From NCBI GenBank assembly GCA_021292165.1, contig CM037877.1:307768334-307832333 (forward strand): DNA of 64,000 bases. Direction: 5' to 3'. Of the stretch, positions 21,367 through 32,600 are shown one piece after another. Numbering within the stretch: position 1 is the first letter of the stretch; each line of letters opens with the position of its first letter. The notes under the pieces are model-generated. The model saw only the letters and a list, made by a program, of their open reading frames with translations, was not told where the DNA came from and searched no databases. Both the position numbers and the translations under genes were made by a program. This DNA is from Shinisaurus crocodilurus (taxonomy: Eukaryota > Chordata > Lepidosauria > Squamata > Shinisauridae).

Positions 21367-21674
21367 AAGTCGGCCCGAGGGCTGGATGTCAGCTGATCGA
21401 TGCAAGTTGCACTGATGCATTTCAAGCCTTCACAATGGCGAAGTAAGATTTATAGTGGGGGCGTTTTAGGACTCAGTGACAAGATGACTTCCGTACTGTC
21501 CCAAAATTTAGATTTGGGCACTGGAGTGCAGCTCTTGGATGACAACAAAGGCCCGTTGAATATTCGGGTATTAACACAGGCCCATCCGATGACACTGACT
21601 GGCAGGGCAGCAAAAAGGAAGTCCTTCACACAATGCAAAATTAATTAATTACGAACCTGTCCATGGACAGAGTT
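21367..21674. other. Unique sequence
   Basis: Nothing recognised. Confidence 0.25.
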
Positions 21675-22400
21675 ACAGAATGGGGGACACTTGGCTCAAC
21701 AATACTACAAGTGAGAAGGATCTTGGAATTGTGGTAGATCACAAGCTGAATATGAGCCAGCAATGTAATGTGGCTGCAAAAAAGGCAAATGCTATTTTGG
21801 GCTGCATTAATAGAAGTATAGCTTCCAAATTGCATGAAGTGATAATTCCCCTTTACTCCGCACTGGTTAGGCCTCATCTTGAGTACTGCGTCCAGTTCTG
21901 GGCACCACACTTTAAGAAGGATGTAGACAAACTGGAGAGGGTTCAGAGGAGGGCAACAAGGATGATAAAGGGACTGGAAACAAGGCCCTATGAGGAGAGA
22001 CTGAAAGCACTGGGCATGTTTAACCTTCAGAAGAGGAGACTGAGGGGAGATATAATCACACTCTTCCAGTACTTGAAGGGATGTCACACAGAGGAGGACC
22101 AGGATCTCTTCTCCATCATCCCAGTTTGCAGGACACGGAATAATGGGCTCAAGTTACAGGAACCTAGATTCCACCTAAACATCAGGGAAAATTTCCTGAC
22201 TGTCAGAGCAATAAGACAATGGAACCAACTACCTAGGGAGGTGGTGGGCTCTCCTACTCTGGAGGCTTTCAAGGTACGGTTGGATAGCCATCTGTCAGGG
22301 ATGCTTTGACCTGGATTCCTGCATTGAGCAGGGGGTTGGACTCGATGGCCCTGTAGGCCTCTTCCAACTCTACTTTTCTATGATTCTGCTGTCACCAGCT
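21675..22400 (+). mobile_element. CR1 LINE 3' end, plus strand, open frame 21680-22309
   Basis: A 209-codon frame begins GDTWLNNTTSEKDLGIVVDH and runs through [17 protein letters not shown] and [14 protein letters not shown] to the natural ORF2 stop. This is the thumb and C-terminal part of CR1 reverse transcriptase; the catalytic palm is missing through 5' truncation. The 3' end is GAGCAGGGGGTTGGACTCG. It is the most intact CR1 C-terminus in the window and looks rather young. Confidence 0.95.
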
Positions 22401-22417
22401 GAGGCCCTCCTCGGGCC

Positions 22418-22588
22418 TGTGGTTCGCTCTGGCTCAGCTTGTCTGAGTGTGGAAAGCTAAGCAGGGTCAGGCCTAGTTATTACTTGGATGGGAGACCCCT
22501 CCTCTAATTTCCTGCATTGAGCAGGGGGTTGAACTCGATGGCCTTGTAGGCCCCTTCCAACTCTATGATCTATGAATCTATGAATCCT
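22418..22588 (+). repeat. 5S-headed, CR1-tailed SINE
   Basis: The head has GGAAAGCTAAGCAGGGTC and TATTACTTGGATGGGAGACC, which are the A box and C box regions of 5S rRNA. The tail, from TTTCCTGCATTGAGCAGGGG to repeated ATCTATGA, is the CR1 3' end. Similar full copies occur at 23010-23174 and 47657-47822. Confidence 0.85.
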
Positions 22589-22599
22589 CCAAGTGCCTC

Positions 22600-22965
22600 C
22601 TCTGAGGCAGGTTCGGAGGATGACAGCAAGAGGGAGGGCCTTTTTGGTGGTGCCCCCCCTTACGGAATGCTCTCCTGAATGAGGTCCATCTGGCACCAAC
22701 ACTGTCGTCTTTTCAGTGCCAGGCTAAGACCTTTGTCTACTCCCAGGCATTTGACAGCATATGATAAGTTTTTTTTAACAGATCTTGGGATTTATTGTGG
22801 ATCGTTTAAAATGGTTTAATGTTTTTGTATGTAAATGGTCTTTATGTTATGTTAGTATTTTGTATCTTGGTTTTTTTTTTTTTTTTAAAAAAATCTTTGT
22901 AAACCACCCAGAGAGCGTCGTTGTTGGCTATTGGGCAGTATAGAAATGTAACGAATGAATGAACG
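22600..22965 (+). mobile_element. L2-type LINE 3' end, plus strand
   Basis: GGAATGCTCTCCTGAATGAGG corresponds to the W-N-x-L-P tail region of L2 in a decayed frame. The 3' UTR ends AACCACCCAGAGAGC and a (GAAT)n-like run. A T-run lies at 22871-22886. Confidence 0.65.
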
Positions 22966-23009
22966 AGCTGATGCCACAAGCTGGGACCATCGGCTAAGGT
23001 GACTTTGAA

Positions 23010-23174
23010 ATGGGATTACGCTGGCTCAGCTTGTCTGAGTGTGGAAAGCTAAGCAGGGTCAGGCCTGGTTGTTACTTGGATGGGAGACCCCTCCTCTAGT
23101 TTCCTGCATTGAGCAGGGGGTTGGACTCGATAGCCTTGTAGGCTCCTTCCAACTCTAAGATCTATGAAATCTAT
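23010..23174 (+). repeat. 5S-headed, CR1-tailed SINE adjoining a tandem array
   Basis: CTGGCTCAGCTTGTCTGAGTG, then the 5S A box (AAGCTAAGCAGGGTC) and C box (TTACTTGGATGGGAGACC) precede a CR1 tail ending ATCTATG. It directly adjoins the 217-bp array and was probably its seed. Confidence 0.85.
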
Positions 23175-24170
23175 GGTGATTACTTGGATGGGAGACCCCT
23201 CCTCTAGTTTCCTGCATTGAGCAGGGGGTTGGACTCGATAGCCTTGTAGGCTCCTTCCAACTCTATGATCGATGAAATCTATGAAATCGGGCACGTCTGA
23301 CTCTGCATAGGCTTGGGCTATCCACTGTGGTGATAGTTTGACATCAGCAGGCCTTATATATACAGGCTTGTGGCTCACGCTGGCTCAGCTTGGTGATTAC
23401 TTGGATGGGAGACCCCTCCTCTAGTTTCCTGCATTGAGCAGGGGGTTGGACTCGATAGCCTTGTAGGCTCCTTCCAACTCTATGATCGATGAAATCTATG
23501 AAATCGGGCACGTCTGACTCTGCATAGGCTTGGGCTATCCACTGTGGTGATAGTTTGACATCAGCAGGCCTTATATATACAGGCTTGTGGCTCACGCTGG
23601 CTCAGCTTGGTGATTACTTGGATGGGAGACCCCTCCTCTAGTTTCCTGCATTGAGCAGGGGGTTGGACTCGATAGCCTTGTAGGCTCCTTCCAACTCTAT
23701 GATCGATGAAATCTATGAAATCGGGCACGTCTGACTCTGCATAGGCTTGGGCTATCCACTGTGGTGATAGTTTGACATCAGCAGGCCTTATATATACAGG
23801 CTTGTGGCTCACGCTGGCTCAGCTTGGTGATTACTTGGATGGGAGACCCCTCCTCTAGTTTCCTGCATTGAGCAGGGGGTTGGACTCGATAGCCTTGTAG
23901 GCTCCTTCCAACTCTATGATCGATGAAATCTATGAAATCGGGCACGTCTGACTCTGCATAGGCTTGGGCTATCCACTGTGGTGATAGTTTGACATCAGCA
24001 GGCCTTATATATACAGGCCTGTGGCTCACGCTGGCTCAGCTTGGTGATTACTTGGATGGGAGACCCCTCCTCTAGTTTCCTGCATTGAGCAGGGGGTTGG
24101 ACTCGATGTAGCCTTGTAGGCTCCTTCCAACTCTAAGATCTATGAAATGTATGAAATCTATGAAATTCAC
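23175..24170 (+). repeat. Tandem array of 217-bp units derived from a 5S/CR1 SINE
   Basis: Units begin (GGTGATTACTTGGATGGG) at 23175, 23392, 23609, 23826 and 24043, a constant spacing of 217 bp; the fifth is partial. Each unit has the 5S C box, the whole CR1 tail and about 100 bp of other sequence, but lacks the 5S A box. Between the four full units I see one substitution (AGGCCTGTGG near 24020). Open frames in it are an artefact of periodicity. Confidence 0.95.
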
Positions 24171-24524
24171 GGAGTGGGAGAGATACAGCACTAGCCACTA
24201 GTCATGATGGCCATATGCAACCTCCAGGTTCCCAGGCGGCAGCGTGCCACTCCTTTACCATTGCTCATGGGCGTCCTGGTCCTTCCAAGCAGGTTTCACA
24301 TTGCACCAAACAAGCACGCACAGAGTCACTCTGTGCGTGTCTTTTAAAACCCACGCACGTGTGCAGCATCAATAGTGAAGTGATGCCATCTCTTGCTGTG
24401 AGGACCCCTGCTCGACTTGAATTCCTTTCTCGGGCAAGCCCGCATGGCAACCTCGCTCTGTGAAATGCCTGCCAGCAGGACAAGAGCATTTCTATAGCAA
24501 AAACCCCCACCCTCCATGGGTACT
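24171..24524. other. Unique sequence
   Basis: No gene or repeat recognised. Confidence 0.3.
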
Positions 24525-24692
24525 GCTGGTACCGACCAAGGACTACCAAGGCTTTGATTTTGCTGCTGCTGCTGCTTGACAGCTAAACCTTGGTGTGAAA
24601 TAAGCTGCCGATGAGACGAAGGTTTAGCTGTCAAGCTGCAGCAGCAGCAAAATCAAAGGCTCGGTAGTCCTTGGTCGGTACCAGGTACCATT
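24525..24692. repeat. Long hairpin (about 65-bp arms)
   Basis: CTGGTACCGACCAAGGACTA at the left pairs with TAGTCCTTGGTCGGTACCAG at the right. Pairing continues through a CTG-rich stretch and GACAGCTAAACCTT. The loop is about 25 bp. It has the look of a fold-back MITE; a hairpin RNA cannot be excluded. Confidence 0.75.
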
Positions 24693-24756
24693 TTAATGGT
24701 ATTGTTTTTATTGCTTTTATTTGATGCTGTTTTTGTTTTTGCCTCGGAAAAGTGAC

Positions 24757-24873
24757 TAAGAGCACAATCCTATGTGGGTTTAGACAGAAAAAAGTCCTAT
24801 GACTCCCAACTCAATGCTGGGAGTTGTAGGACTTTTTTTTTTTCTGTCTAAACCTGCGTAGGATTTCCCCCTA
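24757..24873. mobile_element. Palindromic MITE (CACAATCCTATG...AGGATT type)
   Basis: Left GCACAATCCTATGTGGGTTT and right AAACCTGCGTAGGATT are inverted, with AAAAAAGTCCTATGACTCCC and its inverse inside. Confidence 0.75.
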
Positions 24874-25745
24874 ATAGATCATGTTCTCAGCTGTTGATAT
24901 TTCGATACTTTCATTGTTGTATTTTTTTTGCTTTGGTTGTTATTTTAGTGTTGTTTGGTGTTTATTATTGCAGACTACCCCAGGACACCTGCTAGTATAT
25001 AAACTTATAAACAAACAAACAGATAAAAGCAACAAGTGGCACAACAAATGCCAGTTCTCATAGCCATGTTTTGAACTCTACCCAATATATGCAGTGGGCT
25101 TTTTCTGTAGAAATTCAGTCTGCATGCATCATGCAAGACAACCAGTGTCGAGTACCAACTGCTGGGGTATTTATTTCCACAATGTGGCATTCAACCAACG
25201 TTATTATATTATTTAACAGGCTTTGCTGAGAGTTCAAAGAAGCAGGCGTGCATGTTGACTTGGAGATATAAGTTCCAAGTAAGTGTGTGGGTAGGATTGC
25301 AGCCACAATGCTTTGTCAGGATGCGGCCTTCCCATGTGATCTTGGGGAAGTCACCTGAGTCTTGGGTCCTTCGCTTCTCCCCTCTGCGACTGGCCTCCAA
25401 GTCAAGGCTGCCAGTCCAATTGTAAGGGGGCCAAATACAATTGAATGGGTTTGATCTAATAGAGGAAATTAAATTGCCTGGAGCTAAATGGGTTGACATC
25501 AGTGATCTCTCCCTTCTTTAAAATCTATGGATCTTTGTTCCTGGAGCTACTCCATGTTTATGCTACTTGTTGGCAGAGTCCAGAGACAGGGGAAAAAAGC
25601 ATCCGCACAAAGTAATTAATCTCCCTTCAGTGGATTATAATATTTGAACCTGAATACAAATTAGCGCAGTGTAAAAGGGCAGGTATTTGGATTCATATTG
25701 GGAGTGGGCGGGCGGTTCAGGAGTTTGTTTTGGGTGGGGGCTAAC
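24874..25745. other. Unique sequence, partly conserved-looking
   Basis: No gene was recognised. 25440-25690 is AT-rich and repeat-free with AAATTAAATTGCC and AAAGTAATTAATCTCCC, the texture of vertebrate conserved non-coding elements. Confidence 0.3.
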
Positions 25746-25891
25746 CAGTGCTTTTTTTCTGGAGAAAAAGGTACCGGAACTCTTGGATTACATTTCCTCG
25801 GGAGTAGATGGCGATTAAATTGTAATGCAATTAATAGAAGAAAAGGTGCTGGAACTCAGTTCCGGTGAGTTCCACCAGAAAAAAAGCCCTG
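25746..25891. mobile_element. hAT-type MITE (CAGTGCTTTTTTTCTGG)
   Basis: Ends CAGTGCTTTTTTTCTGG and CCAGAAAAAAAGCCCTG bound 146 bp and are flanked by a perfect 8-bp duplication GGGCTAAC (25738-25745 and 25892-25899). Inner parts GGTACCGGAACTC and GAACTCAGTTCCGG continue the palindrome. Non-coding. Confidence 0.9.
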
Positions 25892-26033
25892 GGGCTAACC
25901 ATGTCCTTTGCTGAGGTTATTTTTTCTCTGCTTTTTCTTACTTCCCCATATCAACACTTCTACTGCTGCCTGCCCTTCCTTCCTTCCTTCCTTCCTTCCT
26001 TCCCCTCATGTACCAGTGGCTTGAGGTGTTGGC

Positions 26034-26075
<42 letters not shown>

Positions 26076-26611
26076 GCTGGCCAGCCATTCCTGTGTTAGG
26101 CAAATTGCCGGTTAATAGTTCAGATGGCTTGGCTGGTGGTTAAGAGATAGTTGGGATCCTTTCTGGGCAGGGCTCTTGAATTAAATACCCGTCCAAAGTT
26201 GAGGAAGGTGACGTTCCTCCTGCTGAGGGCAGGGAGAATGTGTAAGGGAGATATATGGAGCGTGAGCTGTTTGTCATTTTGGGGGTGGGGGGAGAGAAAC
26301 TGTGAGTTGGCAGCAAGGAACCCCTTTCCGCCGATCGGATGTGCACCTGCTGCCTCATGGAAGTGCACGCTGCTGGTCTCCACTTATGACCTACTTGCCT
26401 ATTGGTAAATAAGGCAAATATTACCAAAAAAAAATATGCCATATGTCTCCAGCGATCTCTCATCCACAAGAAATCAAAGTTGCCCCAGGGAAGTGTTGCC
26501 CTAATTAGGGAAGCAGGGCTTGGACCTCAGTTCCGGCTGCTGACCATGGATTCATTGCAAAGGCTTGAGCATTCAAGAATGGGAAGGGCGACATGATGGA
26601 TGCACGAGAAT
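25892..26611. other. Unique sequence with two microsatellites
   Basis: A (TTCC)n run is at about 25973-26002 and an (ATC)n run at about 26036-26074. The remainder shows no recognised gene. Confidence 0.4.
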
Positions 26612-27112
26612 TGCATTACTGGATCAGACCCAGAGCCCATCTTGTCTAGCACCCTGTTTCCAACAGTGGCCAGACAGGGATCCTTGGGAAGCTCACAAAC
26701 AGGGCATGAATAGTAATAAATGTAATAATAATAATAAATAATGAAGGCAATACAACCCCCCCTATTGATGTTCCCAACAGCTGGTTCTAAGATAAACTGC
26801 CTCTGAACATGGAGGCTTCATTTAGCTAACATGGCCAATAGCCATGGAGAAGCCTGCAATCCATCCGTCATAGAGCACTTTGCAAATTAAAAGGGATGCA
26901 TGCATGAGAAACTGTTGCAAGCAACTCATAATGCCAACATTGGCTGCTTCGGGCTATTTGTCCATCCTCTACTCCAGTGCTGCCCGCTCTGACTGGCAGT
27001 AGCCCTCCAGGGTCTCAGGCACAGAAAGGTCTTTCCCATCACTTGCTGTCCAATCCTTTGAACTGGGAACGTTGCGGACTGAATCTGGGGCCTTTTGTCA
27101 CCGCCTCAGAAT
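26612..27112 (-). repeat. CR1 fragment and tRNA-SINE fragment, minus strand
   Basis: 26616-26700 matches the CR1 3' end (ACTGGATCAGACCCAG, CAGTGGCCAGACAGG). 26966-27112 resembles the minus-strand tRNA-Ala SINE (CTGGCAGTAGCCCTCCAGGG, GGACTGAATCTGGGGCC). Both are decayed. Confidence 0.5.
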
Positions 27113-27430
27113 CACCATATATGAATCTAAGCTTGGTCTTTTGGGGGCTCTGAAGAAGTGGCCCGGGAGGTGGTTGATTTGCCTGCCAGCTCGGCTCCTG
27201 GATACGCCTGATTGGCTAAGATGCTGAGCTGTGAACCAGGAAGGGCTGAGTTCAGATCTTGTCTGTCATGAACTCACTGCACCGGCCTTCAGCAAGCCAC
27301 ACTCTGTGTCTCAGCCCTTCTATCTGCCATAGGGGGAACAATATGGCCCCGTCAACTGTTTTTATCTTCTCCTTTTGTGGTTTGTAATTTTTTTAAATGA
27401 TGTTTTTATTGTCATTATCTTTGTCAGCTG

Positions 27431-27675
27431 ACAAAGTGTGGCGTAGTGGTGAGAGTGTCGGACTGGGGACTCGGGAGATCTGGGTTCTAGTCCCCGCTCG
27501 GCCATGAAACTCACTGGGTGACTTTGGGCCAGTCACTGACTCTCAGCCTAACCTACCTCACAGGGTTGTTGTGAGGATAAAATGGAGAGGAGGAGGAGGA
27601 TTATGTAAGCCGCCTTGGGTTCCTTTCAGGGAAAAAAGGCGGGGTATAAATATAACAAACAAACAAACAAACAAA
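27431..27675 (+). repeat. tRNA-derived SINE, plus strand, nearly full length
   Basis: A box region GGCGTAGTGGTGAGAGTGTC, B box region GGGTTCTAGTCCCC, then CTTTGGGCCAGTCACTGACT and a LINE-like end GTAAGCCGCCTTGGGTTCC with GGGGTATAAAT and an (ACAA)n tail at 27655-27676. This is the best copy of the family in the window and the reference for the split ones. Confidence 0.85.
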
Positions 27676-28922
27676 CTTGGGCGTGAATTTGGAAAGATGG
27701 GATGGAAATTTTCATAATAATAAATTAATTAATATTATTGAGGTAACGCAGAATAGAAAACCTACGTGGCCCAAAATGAGAATTTGCATTACAAATGCCT
27801 CCCTTTCATTTTCCCTTTGCATCAACAATAATCAAACATTCTCAGAAGCAGCACAGGAGAGGCCCAAAAGTGATGCGTGAAAAACACTTCCAAACTTCAG
27901 AAGTTCTACAGTTAGAAACGTTAAGCAAACTCACTGTGATCCAGGAGAGGTACTGAGAGCTTAAGCTGTGAGGAAGACAGAGAGCTGCAGATTCATGCAA
28001 CACATTTCTGCGCCCGTCCCTTTCCAATCGACATGTTCACAAAGCATTCCAGGGCTACGGTAATTTGGAGATATTTATTCTATATGCCGGCACTGAGCCC
28101 AGCAGACTCCATATGTGCCTGTTTCCTTCCTTCTCTGTCCCCCGCTCCCCAAATCAGTAATTATCTGCAGAAGGGAAGATCGAAATCCTAATGCCATATG
28201 TTCATTACAGATTCTACTAATGAAAATACATCTTCCTGTCAGGCCCCATGATGAATGGGGCTGGTTTTTGCCTACTGAGCTTTTGAAACCCCCCAGATGA
28301 AACAAACATGCTTCGTAAATGTATGTGTACATTTCCCAACAATGCATTCAAACAAAGTCCCTAAAGATGGGGGAAGAACATAACGTTTCCTGTTCACCCT
28401 TCTTCGCAGGGTGAGGTCTGATTCCCTTCCCATGTGTGCTTGTATGGGTGCGTGTGCATCATGTTTCCCCGTTGGGGTGCTGCTGAAAAGTGCATCCTGT
28501 TATCCTGGGGTAAGAGGGTGGCACCCGTTTTGTTGGGTTGCCACACACCTAACAGGCCGCAAATGCGCTTTCCAATCCGCCACTGGTGAGCACATCTGTT
28601 AACTGTGGCTGGCATGAAGCTGCAGAAAGAGTTTGCCAGCATTGTTTGCGAAATGCAGTTCCACCTTGTCCAAGGCAAACACAACGGTGTTTGTAGAAAG
28701 TTAATCTATCTAGAAGAAGACTTCCTTCAATCCCCGAGAAGCCGGAGTTTAGCCCATTGTGGATTACGGTAAGTTGTTTTCTCACTCTCTGAAAGTCTGC
28801 AGGAAAAAGTCAGCTAAAGGACGTGATGCTGCTGCTACTAGCCCCTAAAGCAGAAGAAAACATCCAGGAATCTGCCACCTCCTTTCTTCCCCTGTCCCCC
28901 TTCATGTCTCTCTTGCCCCTTA
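27676..28922. other. Unique sequence
   Basis: No transposon or gene was recognised over 1.2 kb. Frames of up to 96 codons lack known domains. Repeat-free composition could include regulatory sequence. Confidence 0.3.
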
Positions 28923-29602
28923 CAGGGCCGGATTAAGAGCATTATGGGCCTGGTGCTGAGGATTTTGGTGGGCCTTTTTATGGAAATAAATAAAATGAAG
29001 ACGCAATTTTATATTAAAACAAATTAAATATTTTAATTACCATTAAAGTGCCAAAACTCAAAAACTCCTGCAGCTCACCAGTAAGGGTCTTCCCAATTTC
29101 CCCCAAATTATTTATTAAAAAAGAAAAAGCAGCCACAACAAAAAGCCAGGAAGCTTTGCTTGACCAAGAATAATTGTGTTGTTCTTGTTGCTTTGTTTCG
29201 TTTTCGTTTTTGTTTTTTTGTTAAACTAGCATTTGAACAATTGAGCTGCGAATCAGAAAGATCTTTTGCTCGAGGCTGGAAAGAGAGGTCCCTTCTAAAT
29301 CTGAATATTACAGACCCTAGCAAGCCCCCCATGTGCTTCAAAGAAATGTAGTAACAGTGATTGAAATGCAAAAAGCTACTGAAATGCTAATTTGAGAACA
29401 ACAGTTCTTGCTAGGTCTTGCCTCAAGCCTGTAATGCAGATGTGCTTAGAACACCTTTCTAATCTTGAAAAAATCATTAATTATGCTGAATGATAACGAT
29501 CAGAGCTAACTCAAATCGTGCCGCGCATCCCTATTGTGGGCCTATTTTCTGTTATGGGCCTGGGGCTGCAGCTCCAATAGCCCCTATCTTAATCCGGCCC
29601 TG
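28923..29602 (+). mobile_element. hAT element, CAGGGCCGGATTAAG family
   Basis: Terminal repeats CAGGGCCGGATTAAG and CTTAATCCGGCCCTG are perfect over 15 bp and flanked by a perfect 8-bp duplication GCCCCTTA (28915-28922 and 29603-29610). The 680-bp interior has no recognisable transposase; an 87-codon lysine-rich minus-strand frame at 29108-29371 is not assignable. It shares the first nine terminal bases with the family at 7140, 38927 and 47056. Confidence 0.93.
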
Positions 29603-29704
29603 GCCCCTTACCTCTGCTGGCATGGGGTCTTCTGCCGTGAAATGTTACTGCTGAAAAATGAAGGAAGGCAGAATCCCTACATAGATATCCAACCCCTTGG
29701 TCAG

Positions 29705-29793
29705 CCTGCAATCCTGTACCCACTTATCGGAGAGTAAGCCCCATTGAACTCAACGGTACTGGCTTCTGAGCACACTTGTATAGGATTGTGCTT
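29705..29793. mobile_element. Short palindromic MITE (GCAATCCTGTACCCACTTA type)
   Basis: Ends CTGCAATCCTGTA and TATAGGATTGTGC are inverted, with GAGTAAGCCCCATTGAACTC inside, as in the copy at 8879. Confidence 0.6.
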
Positions 29794-29904
29794 CTTCTGT
29801 CCTGCCTGTGAGCTTCCCATTTGGGCATATGGTTGGCCACACTGGGAGCAGAATGCGGGACTAGATGGGCCTTTGGTCTGATCCACCAGCGTGGTGTACC
29901 TTGC

Positions 29905-30024
29905 CTTTCAATTTTGCATCAATCCAGGAAGACAGCGTGCTTGGTCCACTCTCAACACTGTTTGAATTCACACTTGAGTGCGGACCAACCACACTGTCTT
30001 CCTGGATTGATGCAGAATTGAAAG
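29905..30024. repeat. Fold-back hairpin of 120 bp
   Basis: CTTTCAATTTTGCATCAATC pairs with GATTGATGCAGAATTGAAAG, continuing through CAGGAAGACAG and TTGGTCC. Arms are about 48 bp with few mismatches. Likely a MITE of an unlisted family. Confidence 0.75.
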
Positions 30025-30159
30025 TTCAAGATCCACTTGAACTTCCAAGTCTCCCACAGGTATGCTTTGGAAGTGTGCAAAAACAAAGGTAAACACTGTC
30101 CTTGTGCGTGGCACTGGAAGACTACTGGGGAAGGAGGTTACAAGAGCCTGTGACCTGTG

Positions 30160-30275
30160 CTGGACCAGACCCAGGTGGTCCATCTACTCTGGCGTCCTCT
30201 TTCACACAGTGGCCAGCTAGATGCCTCTGGGAAGCCCAGGAGCAGGGCACGGAGGCAACAGCACTTTCACTGCAA
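30160..30275 (-). mobile_element. CR1 LINE 3' fragment, minus strand
   Basis: CTGGACCAGACCCAGGTGGTCC and CACACAGTGGCCAGCTAG match, in part, the CR1 end at 34770-34830. Confidence 0.55.
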
Positions 30276-30474
30276 ACAGAGGATGGATGTGGTGCCTCAG
30301 ACTCCCTTCAGTGGCCTGCTGCAGGCCTCTGAAACCTGCTCCAATTTGCCAGCCATGGCTGCACCTGCACATACGGTGTGCGGGTCTGCAGGGAAGACAG
30401 AACTGGAGGAAAACCCGGCCTGCTATTCTCTGGCAGGGACCAGCTGGATACGGAGCCCAGGGGATAAAAACAAC

Positions 30475-31155
30475 CAGGGATGGGGACTCGGACTCGAGGA
30501 CTCGACTCGTGAGTCGGACTGAGTCCCCGCTCTGAATCGAGTCCCAATATTTTTAATGGGACTCGAGACTCGACTCGGGACTCGAGACCAAGGACTCGTC
30601 AACATCCCTGGGCTGTTGACGAGTCTTCTGGCTGTGCCAGAAGGAGCGCGATCACCGGTGAAGAGCGCATGGAAGCGAGGCGTGCCGCTGCTCGGCCACT
30701 ATGGACAGCTACCAGGAGCGCAGCCCCAACGATGTGTTGAGATTTATTTTGATTGATGTGTTGTTGTGGGGGGTTTGGGTTAGGGTCAGACATTTTGGGT
30801 TTGGCTGCCTCTGCCTGCCTGTTTGGGGTTCCCTGCCTCCTCTGCCTGCCTGGTTATTTTGGGTTTGTCTGCCTGGTCTGTTCTTGCCAAAATCAGTTGC
30901 AGAGTTTTGAAATAAAAAGGCACACTTGTGCCTAGAATTTATTTAAGTCACACATCTGAAGTAGCCTTATTTTGTTGGGGGGAAACCCCATTGATTTTAA
31001 TAGGGATTCGTGGAGTCAGTTTTGGGAGTGACTCAGGACTCGTGACTCGTGAGTCACCATTTTGGACCAAGGACTCGGACTCGGACTCGAGACTCGGGTC
31101 CAAAGACTCGTGACTCGACTCGTGACTCGAGACCAAGGACTCTTCAACATCCCTG
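30475..31155 (+). mobile_element. Non-autonomous hAT element with ACTCG arrays, copy 4
   Basis: The 681-bp copy has ends CAGGGATGGGGACTCGG and CTTCAACATCCCTG and a perfect 8-bp duplication AAAACAAC (30467-30474 and 31156-31163). The first 136 bp (30475-30610) is itself bounded by CAGGGATG and CATCCCTG. The interior has one CTCTGCCTGCCTG block pair and no transposase. Confidence 0.93.
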
Positions 31156-32600
31156 AAAACAACTGCCAGCCCAGTGGCCAGAGGGGAGGTGGAGAAGCCC
31201 AAAGGTCCAGCTTCCATTGCCACGAAGGAGAGCGTTGAACGAGGAGGCAGGGAAGGGCAGGAGGCAGAGGGAGGGGACCAGAGCCCAAAACCCGTCTGGC
31301 CCACTTGAGCGTTTTGGCTGGGCTGGGGGTGGCCATAAATCCTCAAGAAGGCTCCTCAACTCCCTGTGCCCATGTGATGAAAGTAAACCCACAAAAGCCA
31401 AAGTAGTAATGCTAATGCCTGCATTTAGTCAGATAATATGCTGAAATTTATGCTAAAAGCAAACACACTATGACCAAGCTTTTAAGGCTAAACAGTAGAA
31501 AGAAGTCATTATTCTACCACTCTTGCAAATCTGTAACTGACTGTGAACAATCAGTTGAAATTGAAATAACCCCCCACCATCGGACCAGTCCATTCTCGCA
31601 AATCCAGTGCTGGCACTGGCCATAGACACTTTCACACCTGAAGCGAAAAGACAACGCTAGGTCACCTTTCCCCGGCTTTAAGTTCGAAAAGCTACGTCAG
31701 CGGTCGTACCTCCATGCTGGCAAACGACACACTCTGCATGCAGCTTTCCTACGGGGAAATTCAGAAAGGGCGGCCTTCCCCAGCTTGGTGCCCTCCAGAT
31801 GTGTTGGACTACAACTCCCACTATCCCGAGCTGGCACAGCCGTTGGATTTCTCCTTCAGCAGTCAGGCAGGGTTTCTCTCTCAGCAGTCAGTCAATTCAC
31901 CGGATGGCATCGGGTAAAAAAAGAAAAGAAAAAGGGCTCCATATTAAGTTCTCATTCACGCCTCTCAGAAACTTGGGTGAGAAGCTCAGCTTTGATTAAT
32001 TTGCTTTGTTCACAATTTCATTAAAGTCAGACTTCAGTGCCAATTAGTTCAACCAGTTCATTTTAGCCTGAACTAATGAAACGACAGTAATTAAAGCCAA
32101 TGTTTGGGACTCTGATTAAAATGTGAGTTCAGTGAATTAATTCAAACCAAATCCAAGCAAAAAGTCTTTTTGATTTGAATGGACTTGGCCTGCCGGCCTG
32201 CCAGCCTTTTCTTTCTTTCTTTCTTTCTTTCTTTCCTTCCTTCCTTCCTTCCTTCCTTTGTACTATAGAGAGAAAACTCCCTTGAATGGGCTTTCTGATG
32301 TGTAACATCCTCCAGTTGTTTATGGCAATGGTGAAGCAAGGAATTAAAGGCCAACATTTGCACCCACAAATGAATGACAATGTTTGTGAACTGAGGCAAA
32401 TTGCTCAGGATCTGGTCATCCTGAGTTTACAATGATCCATTGAACTTTGCTGGTGCAATTTAGGAAACTCACTCTCTGAGCAAAGGATTCTAGACTTAAG
32501 AGCCTAAGAGGGTTCTGCTGTTGTCAGAAGGTTCATCTAGACTTTGCGAGCGTAGGAGGAAAATAAAGAGTCGAGACAATTTGCTGGTGTTTAACTGGGC
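31156..32600. other. Unique sequence with a half MITE and a microsatellite
   Basis: 31772-31832 holds the half palindrome CTCCAGATGTGTTGGACTAC; about 32206-32260 is a (TTTC)n(TTCC)n microsatellite. No gene was recognised elsewhere. Confidence 0.4.

Noticed and set aside
17011..22309. CR1 C-terminal frames as host genes
   Set aside because: The frames at 17011 and 21680 are 5'-truncated retrotransposon ORF2 ends with CR1-specific 3' repeats.
23175..24170. CRISPR-like array or tandem small genes
   Set aside because: Units of 217 bp have no spacer/repeat division, and the repeated 83-codon frames arise from a SINE-derived satellite in a vertebrate genome.
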